From assembly GCF_000315625.1 (NCBI RefSeq), contig NW_005434667.1, forward strand, positions 611,061-675,060: DNA of 64,000 bases, read 5' to 3'. The stretch is from Guillardia theta CCMP2712 (lineage: Eukaryota; Cryptophyceae; Pyrenomonadales; Geminigeraceae). A program made the position numbers and the translations under genes. A model generated the notes under the pieces. That model saw only the letters and a list, made by a program, of their open reading frames with translations. It searched no databases and was not told the origin of the DNA. Positions within the stretch are counted from its first letter, which is position 1, and each line of letters starts with the position of its first letter. Shown here piece by piece: positions 10,101 to 26,391 of this stretch.

Positions 10101-12434
10101 ATGGAGAAGCGTGTGGAGTATGAGAACCTGAGGAGAGTGTTTGAAAGGTACTCGAGGAGGTTCCGACTGCCTGCGGTGATGCGAGGGGGATAGGTTGGAC
10201 AGGAGGTCGAAAGGATACTTCAATGCCGAGGACCTCGCTGTCACCTTCAGGTAGATATGGGAGGATTGGTGGGAAACAGAACTTTCCCTTGCTTGTGAAG
10301 GAAAAACTTGATGAAGGCTGTCGAAGAAGGAGGGGAGGGAGGGGAGGAGAGGAGGCAGAGGCAGAGGCAGAGGTGGCACAGGAAGTGAGGAGGAAGGAGT
10401 GTACAAGAGGACAGGCTCTAGGAGGTGATGGGATACTGCAGGTCGTGCGGGTACAAGTTCAAGACGAAGACGGAGTATGGGGTGACGGAGGCTGGTGGGA
10501 CGAGCAGCGAATTACTGCGGATGGGAGTTTTGAGCTGTGCCCGAGCAGAAGACATCATCTGGGAAAACGACGAGGAGAGCAATGTGATGATTTCTTCCTC
10601 CCTCCTCTCCCTGCCGCCCCGTCATCCACCTCCTCTCAGCTTCCTCTCCCCACGTTCTCCTCCTCTTCCTCCTCCTTCACTTTGGCATGTCTTTCCTCTG
10701 TCTCCTCCTCCTCCCTCGTTTGCATTCTATACTTCTCTGTCTTGTTGTTCCAGCTCCCTTCCCCTCATTATTGCCCTCGTTCTCTCCCTACTCTCTTTCC
10801 TCTCTCCTTCCCCACGTCCTCTCCCTACGCGCCTGATCAGCATTGCAGGGATACATCGAGTGGAACACGTTTGTGCAAGGTTACCTCAGATGCAAGCGAG
10901 ACAAGACAGGGAGGGAACCAAGACGTCTCTACAACCTTATCGTGTAATCCCTCCTACTCCTCCTACTTACCCTCCTGATTCTCCTACTTACCTCCTGATT
11001 CTCCTCTCCCTCTCCCTTCCTCCTCTCCCTCTCCATTTGTCCGTTCTCTACAACCTCATCGTGTAATCCCTCCTGCTTCTGCTACTTACCCTCCTGATTC
11101 TGCTACTTACCCTCCTGATTCTCCTACTTACCCTCCTGATTCTCCTCTCCCTCTCCGTTCCTCCTCTCCCTCTCCATTTGTCCGTTCTCTTCTTCTGTAA
11201 TTCCTTCGCAAGGTTCATGATCTGCGACAAAGACGGTGGAGGAACGATGAGCGAGGACGAGTGTGCTGAGGTACAGGAGGAGGAACCAAGTGAAAGGAAG
11301 GGGAGAAGGAGAAGAGAAGAGAAAGAGAGAAGGAGAGGAGAAGAGAAGAGAAGAGAAAGAGAGAAGGAGAAGAGAAGAGAAGAGAAAGAGAGAAGGAGAG
11401 GAGAGGAGACGGAGCGGAGTTGATGGAAAGAGGAGACAGGAGGAGGGCAGGAGATTTGCTCTGACATCGCCTTCTCAGGTGCTGTTCAATCGCTTCGGTC
11501 GCAGCGCACTAGCAGCAGATATGTCGGAGAAGCTTTTCAAAGAAGCAGGTAGGGAAGGAGGAGGAGAGAGAAGGAGGGGGAGAGGAGGAGGAGGATTTCA
11601 CCTGGTTTCCTATCAATGCTGAGCGCTGAAATTTGCTTTTCTTCCTCTTTGCTCAGGTTCCACTGGCGGATTCTTAACCTTTGAGCAGGTGAGTGGGAGG
11701 TTAGAAGAGGGCGAGGAAGAAAGGCAGAGGAGCAGGAGGAATTGTTAGAGGCACAGCACCAGCACCAGCACCAGCACCAGCACCAGCACCAGCACCAGCA
11801 CCAGCACCAGCACCAGCACCAGCACCAGCACCAGCACCAGCACCAGCACCAGCACCAGCACCAGCACCAGCACCAGCACCAGCACCAGCACCAGCACCAG
11901 CACCAGCACCAGCACCAGCACCAGCACCAGCACCAGCACCAGCACCAGCACCAGCACCAGCACCAGCACCAGCACCAGCAGCACCAGCACCAGCACCAGC
12001 ACCAGCACCAGCACCAGCACCAGCACCAGCACCAGCACCAGCACCAGCACCAGCACCAGCACCAGCACCAGCACCAGCACCAGCACCAGCACCAGCACCA
12101 GCAGGTGTCTGATATTTGATTCAGTTTCTCAACGTGCTGCACGTGTTCGAAAGCGATCACAAGCCGGTGAGGATAAACGAAAGGGGAGGGGGGGAGGAGA
12201 GGGATGGAGGAGTTGGATGGAGGGAGAGTATGAGGCAAGGAGTAGGGGGAGAGCGATGAAGCAAGGGGATGGGAGCGAGGGAGCGAGGGAGCGAGGGGAT
12301 GGGAGGGAGCGAGGACGAGGAGAGGACGAGAGGGAGGGAGGGAGGGAGGGAAAGGGGGTGGGAGGGAGCAAGGAGGAGACTGAATGATGATATTCCTACA
12401 GACTGACGAGGAACTGAAGCCTAAAAAGCGATGA
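10101..12434 (+). CDS. EF-hand calcium-binding protein (calmodulin-like)
   Basis: Ten exons close in phase: 10101-10147, 10203-10250, 10442-10494, 10549-10583, 10849-10943, 11213-11270, 11479-11548, 11657-11688, 12125-12166, 12402-12434 (170 aa). The clearest EF loop is DKDGGGTMSEDE (about residues 97-108). Earlier helices read GYFNAEDLAVTF and EDIIWENDEESNGYIEWNTF, a degenerate hand, and a final hand is degenerate (FLTFEQFLNVL). The DKTGREPRRLYNLIVFM linker is typical of protist EF-hand proteins, several of which are flagellar; a flagellar role here is inference. Intron 5 contains a tandem duplication and intron 8 a long hexanucleotide repeat. Confidence 0.85.
10927..11190 (+). repeat. Tandem duplication spanning exon 5 end and 5' splice site
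   Basis: A unit of about 119 nt starting CTCTACAACCT (10927) is repeated starting at 11046. The unit carries the last codons of exon 5, the GTGTAATCC donor and intronic CT-rich sequence. The second copy sits inside the intron and duplicates the splice donor at 11063. Confidence 0.8.
11748..12103. repeat. (CCAGCA)n hexanucleotide array in intron 8
   Basis: About 59 near-perfect hexamers with one interruption near 11978 (an extra CAG). It lies wholly inside the 436-nt intron 11689-12124 of the EF-hand gene and ends beside the acceptor. Frames reading Gln-His or Trp-Cys repeats are artefacts. Confidence 0.95.
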
Positions 12435-12671
12435 GAAGGCAGAGGTAGATGATGGGGCAGGATGTATCAGAGTCGTGGGGTAGACGGGAGGAGCAGGAGC
12501 AGAAGCAGGAAGAGGAGGAGGAGGAGTCAAATGCTGGATGAAGGAGAAACTTCTTTATTTCCGTCGAAGACATACGGAGGAGGGGGCGGGGAGGGGGCTC
12601 GGAGAAGGATGGGACGGGTGAGGAGAGGAGGAGGGAGGAGGGAGGAGGGAGGAGAGGAGGAGAGGAGGAGA

Positions 12672-16973
<4,302 letters not shown>

Positions 16974-17811
16974 CGTGCAGCTCCTGTAGACCGCTGGTTA
17001 CTTGCTAGCATGGGGAGTAAGCACAAAACGTGGACCCCGCTTGCTCCTCGCTCTTTCCCGTCCTCTGTCACTCATTGTCTCCCCCTCTGCCTCTACCTCT
17101 TCCTCTACCCCTGCCTCTGCCTCTGCCTCGGAGTCCCCTCCCCTCCCCTCCTCTTCTCATCCTCTCTCCTCCCTCCGTCTCCTCCCTTCTGCTGAGGTCA
17201 CGTCACTCCTGCTCCCCCCCTGCGCTGCTCTAGAGAGGAGGTGGTGCATTGAAATGATTCGCCGAGGGTCGAGGGAACGAGGAGGGTACTCGAGCAGGTA
17301 AAATGAAGGGGTAGTGTAGACGATCATGAAAAAAAAGTCATCGGGGGTAAACAGATCGACGGGAGTACACCAAAACCTGCGGAGAAAGAGATCGGAGCAG
17401 CAAGTTTGGGGGGACGAGGGACGGGGATAGGGGGAGAGGGTAGGAGGGAGAGAAGGGAGGACAGGATAGGAGGGAGAGAAGGAGGAGAGGGAGGAGGGAG
17501 CTTATGGGTGAGGTGATGGAGGGGCACAACCTACATCGTGAACATCAACAAGAAGAGGAAACGAACGCGGTTGAAAGATGCAGGTGATTGTGTAGAGGAG
17601 ATGCGGTAGAGGGGCGTCAGAGTGAGGATATCCCCGTACAGACAGAGGAACAAAGGATACATATGTGTCCGATACAATAGTCGCACTTTTTTGCTTTCAT
17701 CGGAAATTAGGAATACATGTTACAGCAACCATTGATTAGAGTTTTCAAGTTTGTTATTAAAAGTTGTCTGTGTCGATCCGACCACTCGGGGGCTCAGGCC
17801 CTTGAACGCCC
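16974..17811. other. Intergenic region, CT- then GA-rich
   Basis: Lies between the PDZ/coiled-coil start and the calcium ATPase stop. CT-rich at 17045-17215 and GA-rich at 17395-17515. No coding exon recognised; it must hold the 3' UTR of the ATPase gene and the promoter of the PDZ gene. Confidence 0.5.
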
Positions 17812-20800
17812 TCACTTCATAGCTAGCAAAGGAATCCCATCTCCCGCACCGGAGTCATAGCTTGCCGTCAGCCTCTTCGGAAGCCACTTCAACGGCACTC
17901 GCGCGATCAACAGATGCATCGGAAGCTCAGTCGCCCCGATAAAAATGCAGAGGACCCACTGCCCGAACGTCATTCCGGTACAGCCGACGGCAGTGTTCAC
18001 ACCAGGGATCTGATGGAATCCGTTAGAGCAGGAGTGGTTGGGAAAAGCGCAAGGGTTGAGAACAAGTTCGACAGGAGAGAGAGGGACACGAAAGGACAGC
18101 AGAGGATAGTAGAAGAAGACATGGAAACAAGATTCCAAGGACACAGATAGTTGAGTATCACCTCGACCATGAGGAACTGCATGGCAAATTCTAGACCCAT
18201 GACGGAAAGAAAGAACTTGTTGTCAAAGATTCCAGTGAAAGCATTCCATTCCCCATGTATTTTTCTGGCATTAATCTGAAAAGAAAGGCTCAACGTCAGA
18301 ATATCATGAAGTGCAAAGGCGAGGATTTCACCTGGTTGAACAATTGCATCAGAACAAAGACAGTGAAGATCATAGCGTTGTGTTGGTTTGGCTTTGAATC
18401 TTCCTGCATTGCATATTCCCATCAATACAAGAGTAACAAACACTTGGGAAATTACCTCAACTTCTTGCTTGCAATAGCCAGGCGGCCTTTCATTAACCGG
18501 TATACAATTTTCCGCACTGGGCAGATATTGACTGTCGAACGCTGCCGGGCGACCGGATTTGACGGCCCCAATGTTATCATGATAGATGGTTGAATTTCCA
18601 CAATAGTTTAGATTATGCGAATCCGGACAAACGTCGCCAACCCCAAAGATAAAGATGCACAGGATGATGAGCTGCCAAATCGCGTGGCAGAGGAGGGACC
18701 GGAGCATGTACGGAGACAGCAGCGGCTGCGTGCGAGGATACGGCTTGCGGTTCAACAGGTCCGGGCGAGGATCCTCAGTTGCAAGAGCGAGCGAGGCAAA
18801 CGAATCCATAATCATGTTGACCCAGAGCAACTGAATCACGTTGAGCGGACTCTTTGTCAGGATGGAAGCTCCGGCCACAGCTATCGCACAAGCCGTGAGG
18901 TTGACTGTGAGCTGGAATTGCAAGAATTTGCAGATATTGTCATACACACATCTACCCCATTTCACCGCTTGCACGATCGATGCAAAGTTATCATCCAAGA
19001 CAATGATATCTGCAGCATTTTGCGCTACTTGAGTTCCAGTAATGCCCATTGCAAAGCCCACATCTGCTTTCTTCAGCGCAGGAGCATCATTGGTTCCATC
19101 TCCTGTCACTGCAACGACTTGTGGCGTGGAGGCCTTACTCTGTTGAATGCCAGTGACCAGCGTCAGCTTGTCGAGAGGCGACGACCTCGCCAATACTCGC
19201 AGGTCCACCCAGATCTTGTCGAATTCATCCATGTCGATCTCATCGTGCTCGTCCAATACCTTCTCTCGAAAGTCCGAGCCAGTCATGATCGTAGCAGAAT
19301 CATCGTCATCAGACAGGATTCCACACTTCTTTGCGATCGCAGCTGCAGTTCGAGGGTTATCGCCTGTAACCATCCTGACAACGATCCCAGCTCGTTTGCA
19401 GACTCGGATAGCCTCAGGTACCTAAAAACGTTCAGGAACGACTCACTTATGGCTCTGGACATCACCTCTGGCCTGACAGGATCCTCTAATCCGAGTAGAC
19501 CAATCAAGACAAGGTCGTTCTCAACTTTTTCCTCTTCATCCATGTTGGGTGATTGATCGAAGTCACGATACGCCACCTGAAAGCGAAAATAAGGATAAAC
19601 ATGAAATCGTAGACACTACAAAATATTACTGAAAGCGTTCGCAGTCCCTCATCTGAAAACTTTCCGATCTCCTCTGTGAGTTGGGACTTCATGGCTTCTG
19701 TAAGCTCAACAACAGACCCATTCTGGTCAATCACCCATTTACAAAGGCCCAACACAATTTCAGAAGCCCCCTTGGTGTAAAGGCGGAACGAAGTTGATCC
19801 TTGCGGGATGATCAAGGTACTCATTCTCTTGCGGTCAGATGAAAAGGAAATAGCATGGCGATTTGGATCATCCAAAGGATATGTTTGTCGAACATCTTTG
19901 TATGGGTTGCCCGACTTGAAACCTTGGGCCACAAGTATCTTGTTCGACAAACACAGCATGGCACACTCCGTATCATTGCCCGTGTACTTCATCACATTTC
20001 CACTGACCGGATCCCACTCGACATCAGACTTGAAGGACGTATTGACAACGATGGCTTCAGCCAGAAGTTTCTGCACTGCGGCTGGAATCCTTTGAATCGA
20101 AGCAGCAATGGTTTCGTCAGCCTCTCCACAAGACCAAAGTTTCACCACTGTCATTTTCCCGGTCGTGAGAGTCCCTGTCTTGTCTGAGCATATAGTTGTT
20201 GCACTTCCCATGGTCTCGCATGCGCTCAAGTGACGAACAAGATTGTTATCTTCCATCATCTTGCTCACTGAAAAAGCTAGCGTGATGGTCACAGCAAGCG
20301 GGAGACCTTCAGGAACAGCCACAACAAACACTGTGACACCAACTACAAGGAAACGCAACCACTCAAGATGATGTATTGAATGATCGAATGTTTCCTTGCA
20401 GCAATCCTTGTTTGCAAATGCAATCACGAATCTCAGGAGCAAAATCGCAACTGTCATGCCTCCTGCAATGGCACCTGCTTTCGTTATGAGCTCTGTCATT
20501 TTATCCAGCTTTTGCTGAAGAACGCTCTTTTCTTCCTCCTCTTCCCTCATCTTCTCCTCCATAAGCCCTTGATATGTGTGCGTGCCGACTGCAGTTACCA
20601 ACATTCTTCCTTCGCCTTCCTGAACGAATGTCCCAGCAAATAATGCAGGGATCACCTTTGCTGCCGACGATGCACTCGAACCTAGCTCAAAAGGGCCTTT
20701 GCGCTTGATTACAGTCTCTCCCGTGAGCATGGCTTCTGAGATCCCCAAGTCGTTCTTGTCAAACACAAGACCATCCGCACAGACCAGGTCACCCGTGCTG

Positions 20801-21342
20801 AGCAACACTACATCGCCCACAACAATGTCATGAGTTGAGATTTTCTCCTTCTCTCCCCTTCTGATCACGGTTACCTTCACATCGTCCTTCACAGCATTCA
20901 GAGCTCGAAACTGCTGCTCCTTCTTATAGTCATTCACAGCCGATACCGTGACGACTACAAACACAGCGCTCAAGATCGCCAGGCCCTCAAGCCACTCCAT
21001 TCCTTCGTTGAAGACGATGCCGACAAAGAAAGAGACGCAAGCCGCAAAACAAAGGAAAATCAAGCACGGGTCCTGAAGCGCCTCCCAAGCTATCTGAAAG
21101 ATGGAATCTGGTGGATCAGGTTCAACGTAGTTCGATCCAAAGAATGACTTTCTCGTGTCTACTTCGCTGCTGCTAATGCCGTTAACTGAGTCCGTTCTCA
21201 ACTTTTTCACAATTCCTTCATGCCCGCCAAGCTCTTCAAGAGCTGGCAAGACTTTTTCTTCAACCTGTGAGTTTAAAGGATTCTCGAAGCATATGCGCAT
21301 GAACTTGGACAGTTGCTCCGAGTTGATGTTGAAGTCTGCCAT
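17812..21342 (-). CDS. Plasma-membrane-type Ca2+-transporting P-type ATPase
   Basis: Six exons close in phase: 19630-21342, 19466-19576, 18456-19421, 18332-18403, 18162-18275, 17812-18009 (1057 aa). It pumps Ca2+ out of the cytosol with ATP. Visible P2B landmarks: AMLTGET (actuator), VPEGLPLAVTITLAF (TM4 ion site), DKTGTLTTGKMTV (phosphorylated Asp), VRMVTGDNPRTAAAIA, VAVTGDGTNDAPALKKADV (hinge), LLWVNMIMDSFASLALATE (TM6 ion site) and FVLMQLFNQINARKIHG. The C-terminus ends about 25 residues after the last membrane helix, without the long calmodulin-binding tail of animal PMCAs. Calmodulin control would then have to be N-terminal, as in plants, or absent. Introns are 45-153 nt. Confidence 0.95.
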
Positions 21343-23238
21343 CGCTGCAGAATATCCGTCGAATTCTGCTTTCTAGCAGCTTCTTACTGTCAAGAACAAG
21401 CATCAGCATTAATGGACAAACTTCGGAATGGATCAATTTAAAGCGTAAAGTTTTGTTGCGTTCGAAAGAACGCACAACAAGCGTCAAGTGCAGAGGAATG
21501 GTGATGGTGTTTTGAGGAATTGTGATGGTGTTTTAAAAAAAAGCAACGAGCATGGAAATGCGGCAGAGTTCTGTCGAAATGCGCGTGCAAGCTCGATTTG
21601 TAAGAAACTCTGACTACACAAGTCGCATTACTCTTGTAAATCCCCACAAAAACCAAGGACAGTCGCATGGGACAAGGGGAAGAGGCGGCAGGAAAGGAAG
21701 GAGAGAGAAACTAGTGCGCAGAAGAAGGGGGGAGCATGCAGTGATAGAGCATGGTTGGGTAAGTCACCTGACTAACAAGAGCGAAACAGCATGAAGCGAC
21801 TCTGGGCGTTACAGCGATACTTCTCGCACAGCCAAAGTTGGCGTGCGGGTGTACCTACCAAATCAAGGAGTTTCCTGACCCCACCCGGTTCAGAGTTGCA
21901 CCTTTCAATAAGAACCCCCCTTTTTCTCTGCTAAACATACCACTGATCTACCACGACCCCTTGGGAATAGGGAAGCGGGGCCAACTGAGTACCCTCTCAC
22001 TTTGCCAATCACAGTTGGAATGCGGCCCCTGCCAATATACTACGCCGCCGTGCGCGAGGGGGTGGAGGAATGATCTAGGGGAAACAGGGGTGATGGGGTA
22101 GAATTGCAAAAGGGGGTGGGGGTAATTGTTAAAGGGGGTTGTGTAGATGGGTGGGGGGTCCAATGCTATCAAGAATGTACTCATAAGGAAGGGTAATGTG
22201 TTTGTGAATAGGGGTCATCATGTTTGGACCACCGGTATATGATAGCTCAGTGGAAAGGGTAAGTTTGACAGAGAAACCGTCTGGAACATTTTAATAGGGA
22301 GGGTGGTAGGATGGATTGTCAAAGGTGGGTAGGGTACATACTTGGGGTTGGTGTTCTGGGAAAGGCCGAGATACCAATTGTTTCCTATTAGTTTTTTGAT
22401 CAGTAGTGATGGTGTGGGAGTTGAGAGCTTGACCTGACAGGTATGAGAGGGTGGGGTAGTACAGAGAGGGGTGGGGTGGTGGGATACAAGTGTCAGAGGG
22501 TCACGAAGGCGGGCAAACATTTTGGAAATGCCGAGCAGATCCAAGACTGACAGCTAGCTACAGAGCTTGTAACGCTTGTAACGACTAAAACGATCGCGAT
22601 AACCGCCCGGAGCCTCTGAAAAAAATTTCATCGAAGGAATGGTCCCGGGGTCCTCACAGAGGGGGTAGGGGTGATCAGAAAATGAGATATGTCGCCAAAG
22701 TGGTAGGGTGAAGACAGGTCTTTGGGTGGGTGATGCGAAGAGAGTAGGGGTGGTGTAAGAGGGTGCCGCCTCATGGTCCTTCACAACGAGAAACGAATAC
22801 GGAGGGGTAGGGGTACTTGCGAACATGGAAAGGAGTGGGTGAGGGTGGTATCGATGGGACTCACTGGTACCAGTGCTTACAGCTTGAACTCACGTAATAA
22901 TGAGGGGTAGGGTCAACTACAAAATTGTAGTTCTAATACCGGAGGGTAGGGTACTGGGCAAGGCTGACAGGTTGGTCCTGGTGGGTGGATAGACGTCGAA
23001 CTTTAGTAGGCAGCGGCTAAAATGCGAGGAGACCTCAGGGGTGGGGGAGGACAAGGGCGAGGAGGAAGAGGAGGAAGAGGAGAGAATGGCAGGCTCCTGA
23101 GGAACAGGAGGTGAGAAGGGAGATGCGTGAGAATGGAGCGAGATTTGGTTCGAATATGGGGTGGTCTAAAGAAGCCTGCGATGAACGCGATTACTACCGT
23201 CAGTTGTCAGTGAAGTCTCTTGGTTGTGCTCGTCTACC
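21343..23238. other. Large intergenic region with G-tract island
   Basis: No gene found between the ATPase start (-) and the MORN gene start (+). From about 21840 to 21970 the plus strand has CCCC tracts; from about 22070 to 22990 it switches to many spaced GGGG tracts with GGGTAGGG and GGGGTGG motifs. The spacing is irregular, so this is not a classic telomere array. Confidence 0.6.
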
Positions 23239-25094
23239 ATGAACGGATCAGATCCCGAAAATGGCTCGAACCTCAGCAGTTGGATTACAAAGATCCAGAA
23301 AAAGCCAACCAAGAAGCAACCCCGTCCGAGAACGCTGCTTCCGGTACTATCTCCTTTCCCTTCTCATGGAATATGAGACAAGCATTCATTTCATTTTCTA
23401 GGACATTGTCTCAGGGCAGAACTTCAGATGCTTTTGTCACGACCAAGGAATGTATGTATTCTTTGATTGGGTCCCAACGGAATCGCTGAGAATCGATGTG
23501 ACCCGCAGGCATGAGCTGAATGGTTGGCATGTTGTCCATGATCCGTCTGGTGACACATACGAGGGAGAGTGGAGAGGAGGCTTGTTCTCGGGCATTGGCA
23601 TGTATGCTTTTGAAGAATGAGCCCTTGAGATTTTGATGAGTGTTAGGTATCACTTCGCCAACGGAAGCATGTTCGAGGGCATCTTTCGGCTCGACTGCCC
23701 TCAGAGTGGCATCTTCCGAGAGTCTGACGGAAAGCAGTATGAAGTGCAGTACGATGGCAACATCAGAATCACAGATTGTCCGAGAATCGTCATTTCAAGG
23801 CTGTTGATCCAAGAATATCACACGAATGGACAAACATCGAAGGAACCCGAATCGCCAGCCTCCACGGACACGCTGCAAAAGACTGGAAGTGTTTCTCAAA
23901 TGACCTCCCCTACCACATCGATTGGAGGAAACGACATCATGGCATCCAAATCCTCAACTTCAAGCTTGCAAGTGAAACGCGAAGACAGCGACGTATTTGT
24001 GCTCTCGGGATATAGTGTTTCTACATCGGGACACCGATGCACATGCCACGGGTGATTGTAGCAAATCTCAACTAGCAAGGTGTACTGATACTTCTCAAAG
24101 ACTACCTTGCGACCAGCTACAAGGGCATCACAAGCTTGAATCCACTGACTGCATGTACGATGGCGAATGGAATGAAGGTCGATGGGACGGCTTTGGGCGG
24201 TGAGAAGGCGGGCTGTTGACCGGGATTCACAGTAACTGTCTTTATTTGCAGGTGGGCTCACGCCAAGATGGGCGCCTATGTTGGGCAATGGTCTGCTGGG
24301 CTGTTCCATGGGAAAGGATCATATAAATACCCTGATGGCGAGAAGTTTGAGGGCTCGTTCCAGCTGTCATGTCCAGTCTCAGGCATCGTCGAGAAACCGA
24401 ATGGAACGAGGGCAGAAGTGATTTTCGACGGAAGCAGTAAGAAAGGCTTTATAGAGCCGGAAAAGCTTCAATTGTTGAATTGCTGGCAGGGAGCATATTC
24501 GATCCTCTTCTGAAGCCCTTGGACATGAAAATAATCGAAACGTTGCCCTCTGTGAGTGCTGCCAATTCACAAAGATCCTCACTGGTAGGGAGCCAACAGC
24601 AGCTGTCCATGGTTCAGAACTTGTTCTCGATCAACTGCATCTGTCATCAACAACCCATGGAAACCTTGAACGGATATCACATAGTGCAGGATCAGCAGAG
24701 ATTCTGGTAGTCTGTTCGATTGTCTGGCTTACATGTCCTGACGTCCTCCTCCAGGTATGAGGGAGAATGGGTGTCGGGGAAGCAACACGGGAAGGGGAAG
24801 CAATTTTTCTCGCAAGTTGGGATGTACGAGGGAGAGTTCGAGTTGGGACAACTACAAGGGATGGGCAACTTCAGGTGTGGTGGAAGCCCCTGGCCATATT
24901 TGGAGGCTGATGCTCACGGCAGGTGGTTACAAGGGCAGGAATTTACAGGACAGTTCAACCAGGGCTGCCCTGTTGGAGGAGTTTTCGTACATGCTGGAGG
25001 GACATTCTCAGTAACTTTCGATGGGAAGACGAACATCTCGGATCCTTCTCTCGCCCCGACTTCCATGAATCCGTTCATGTTGAGCGCGAAATAG
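23239..25094 (+). CDS. MORN-repeat protein
   Basis: Exons 23239-23343, 23402-23601, 23647 to about 23993, about 24077-24199, 24252-24436, 24490-24706 and 24755-25094. Borders around 23990-24080 are uncertain; the others close in phase. At least five MORN units are visible: GDTYEGEWRGGLFSGIGM, YHFANGSMFEGIF, CMYDGEWNEGRWDGFGR, AYVGQWSAGLFHGKGSYKY, and YEGEWVSGKQHGKGKQF with a following MYEGEF unit. MORN proteins usually organise membrane-cytoskeleton contacts or flagellar structures; the target here is unknown. The gene ends 54 nt before the stop of the convergent lumen-protein gene. Confidence 0.8.
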
Positions 25095-25148
25095 AAACAA
25101 CTTTGGGACAGGAGGCGAACTCTGCTTGAATGTTTCCTCCCTTCGATT

Positions 25149-26129
25149 TCAAGGGGTCACAATCTTCTTGCTGTCTGCGTAGTCTACGATAGGAAGATCA
25201 AGCTGCTTGAGAATCTCGTCGAACTTGAGCTTCCCAGAGTTGTACTGCTTGATCTGTTGGTGATAAATCAAAGGGAGGAAAGGTTGTACAGCTTGTCTTT
25301 CGAGCTGCATACACAGACTCTGCGTTCTTACCGCTTCTTCACGATTCTGCTCCTTGCATGCAGCCTCCAGCTTGTCGAAGATCTCGTACAAAGTAGTCAC
25401 CCTGCTCGAAATCTGTCGCGAGACAGAAGTCAGTTTGACACCGCATGCCCATGTTCTCACCGCAAGGGAATCGGGCGATGACTCGTTGTTGAAGGAGGGA
25501 TCAGAGTCCAGATCATCTCCTGCACTCACTCCCTTCAGGCTTGTTGCCAGAGACTCCAACACCTGCGGAGAGGTGAGACCGCGCTGAAAGAATGCCGGAC
25601 TCTCCATGTACCTTGTTCTTCTTCAAGAACCTGGCAGAACCGTTTGTCCAAGGGTTGCTCAGGAAGGAGGTAGCGGATTTGTAGTCCTCGCTTTGAATCT
25701 TGGGCAGCAGCTCACGGTAGTTCTTTGCCACCTTCATTCTGCCAGGAAAGAAACAATCACCCAGAGGCCCGACAACGATCCCCTAGAGCGATATTACGTG
25801 ATAATCATGTCGAGAGCAATACCAGGGGATGTGGCCTTCACTTTCCTGTCCTCCTCTGACTGGACTTTGTCCGCTGCATCCGCCATGGGAGCAAGCAACG
25901 AACAACCGGCCAGCATGGCCGACGACGCAAGGAGTCTCCTGCGCGAGACCGACGTGTCGTCACTTACACACATTACGGTGCGGGACATGCTTCTGCTGCA
26001 TCTAGGAGTTGAGCCAGCGAGCATCAACCCTCTATGAGCGTTTCTAGCATGGAGGGCAGGAGAGAGCTGGAAGCCCGCGGCCTCTTGCGCCATCATCGTC
26101 GCCATCAGGCACACGGCGGCAAGCAGCAT
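25149..26129 (-). CDS. Thylakoid-lumen protein, PsbQ/Psb31-like
   Basis: Five exons close in phase: 25798-26129, 25612-25738, 25461-25562, 25332-25412, 25149-25253 (248 aa). The N-terminus has a signal peptide (MLLAAVCLMATMMAQEAA), then GFQLSP with Phe at the expected red-plastid cleavage site, a Ser/Arg-rich transit peptide, and a twin-arginine lumen signal SVSRRRLLASSAMLAG ending in AMADAAD-like sequence (PMADAAD). The mature part is helical (NYRELLPKIQSEDY, RVTTLYEIFDKLEAAC, QYNSGKLKFDEIL) with the look of small four-helix photosystem II extrinsic proteins. The lumen location is strongly supported; the PsbQ/Psb31 identity is inference. Confidence 0.8.
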
Positions 26130-26391
26130 GGTCTTAGATGCAAGGATCTGGCAAGGATCCGGACTTGGGTCAGGAGCGGGGATGAGGGTAAGATGGAACT
26201 GCCTTGATCGTCCCGTGACCTACCCTTGACTCTTGTGACTCGGCCGGCCTTCAATGTGGCAGTACGGTGAGCCCGGCTGGGACCGCTTGCGGGGGGGATT
26301 TTAGTCAGTAGTGTTGTGAAGTTCGAAAGACTCTCATTCGTTTGAAACAGAAACAATAAATAGAAAAATAGAACATCCAACTTCAACTTGT

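Noticed and set aside
11537-12238. Long open frames of Trp-Cys, Gln-His or Leu-Val repeats
   Set aside because: They are translations of the CCAGCA array inside an intron of the EF-hand gene; both strands and several frames stay open for that reason only.
18615-19556. 313-codon frame on the plus strand
   Set aside because: A shadow of the calcium ATPase on the minus strand; it has no domain features, while the minus strand carries all P-type ATPase motifs.
21840-22990. Internal telomere array
   Set aside because: G tracts are irregularly spaced and no fixed unit repeats, so it is described as a G-tract island instead.
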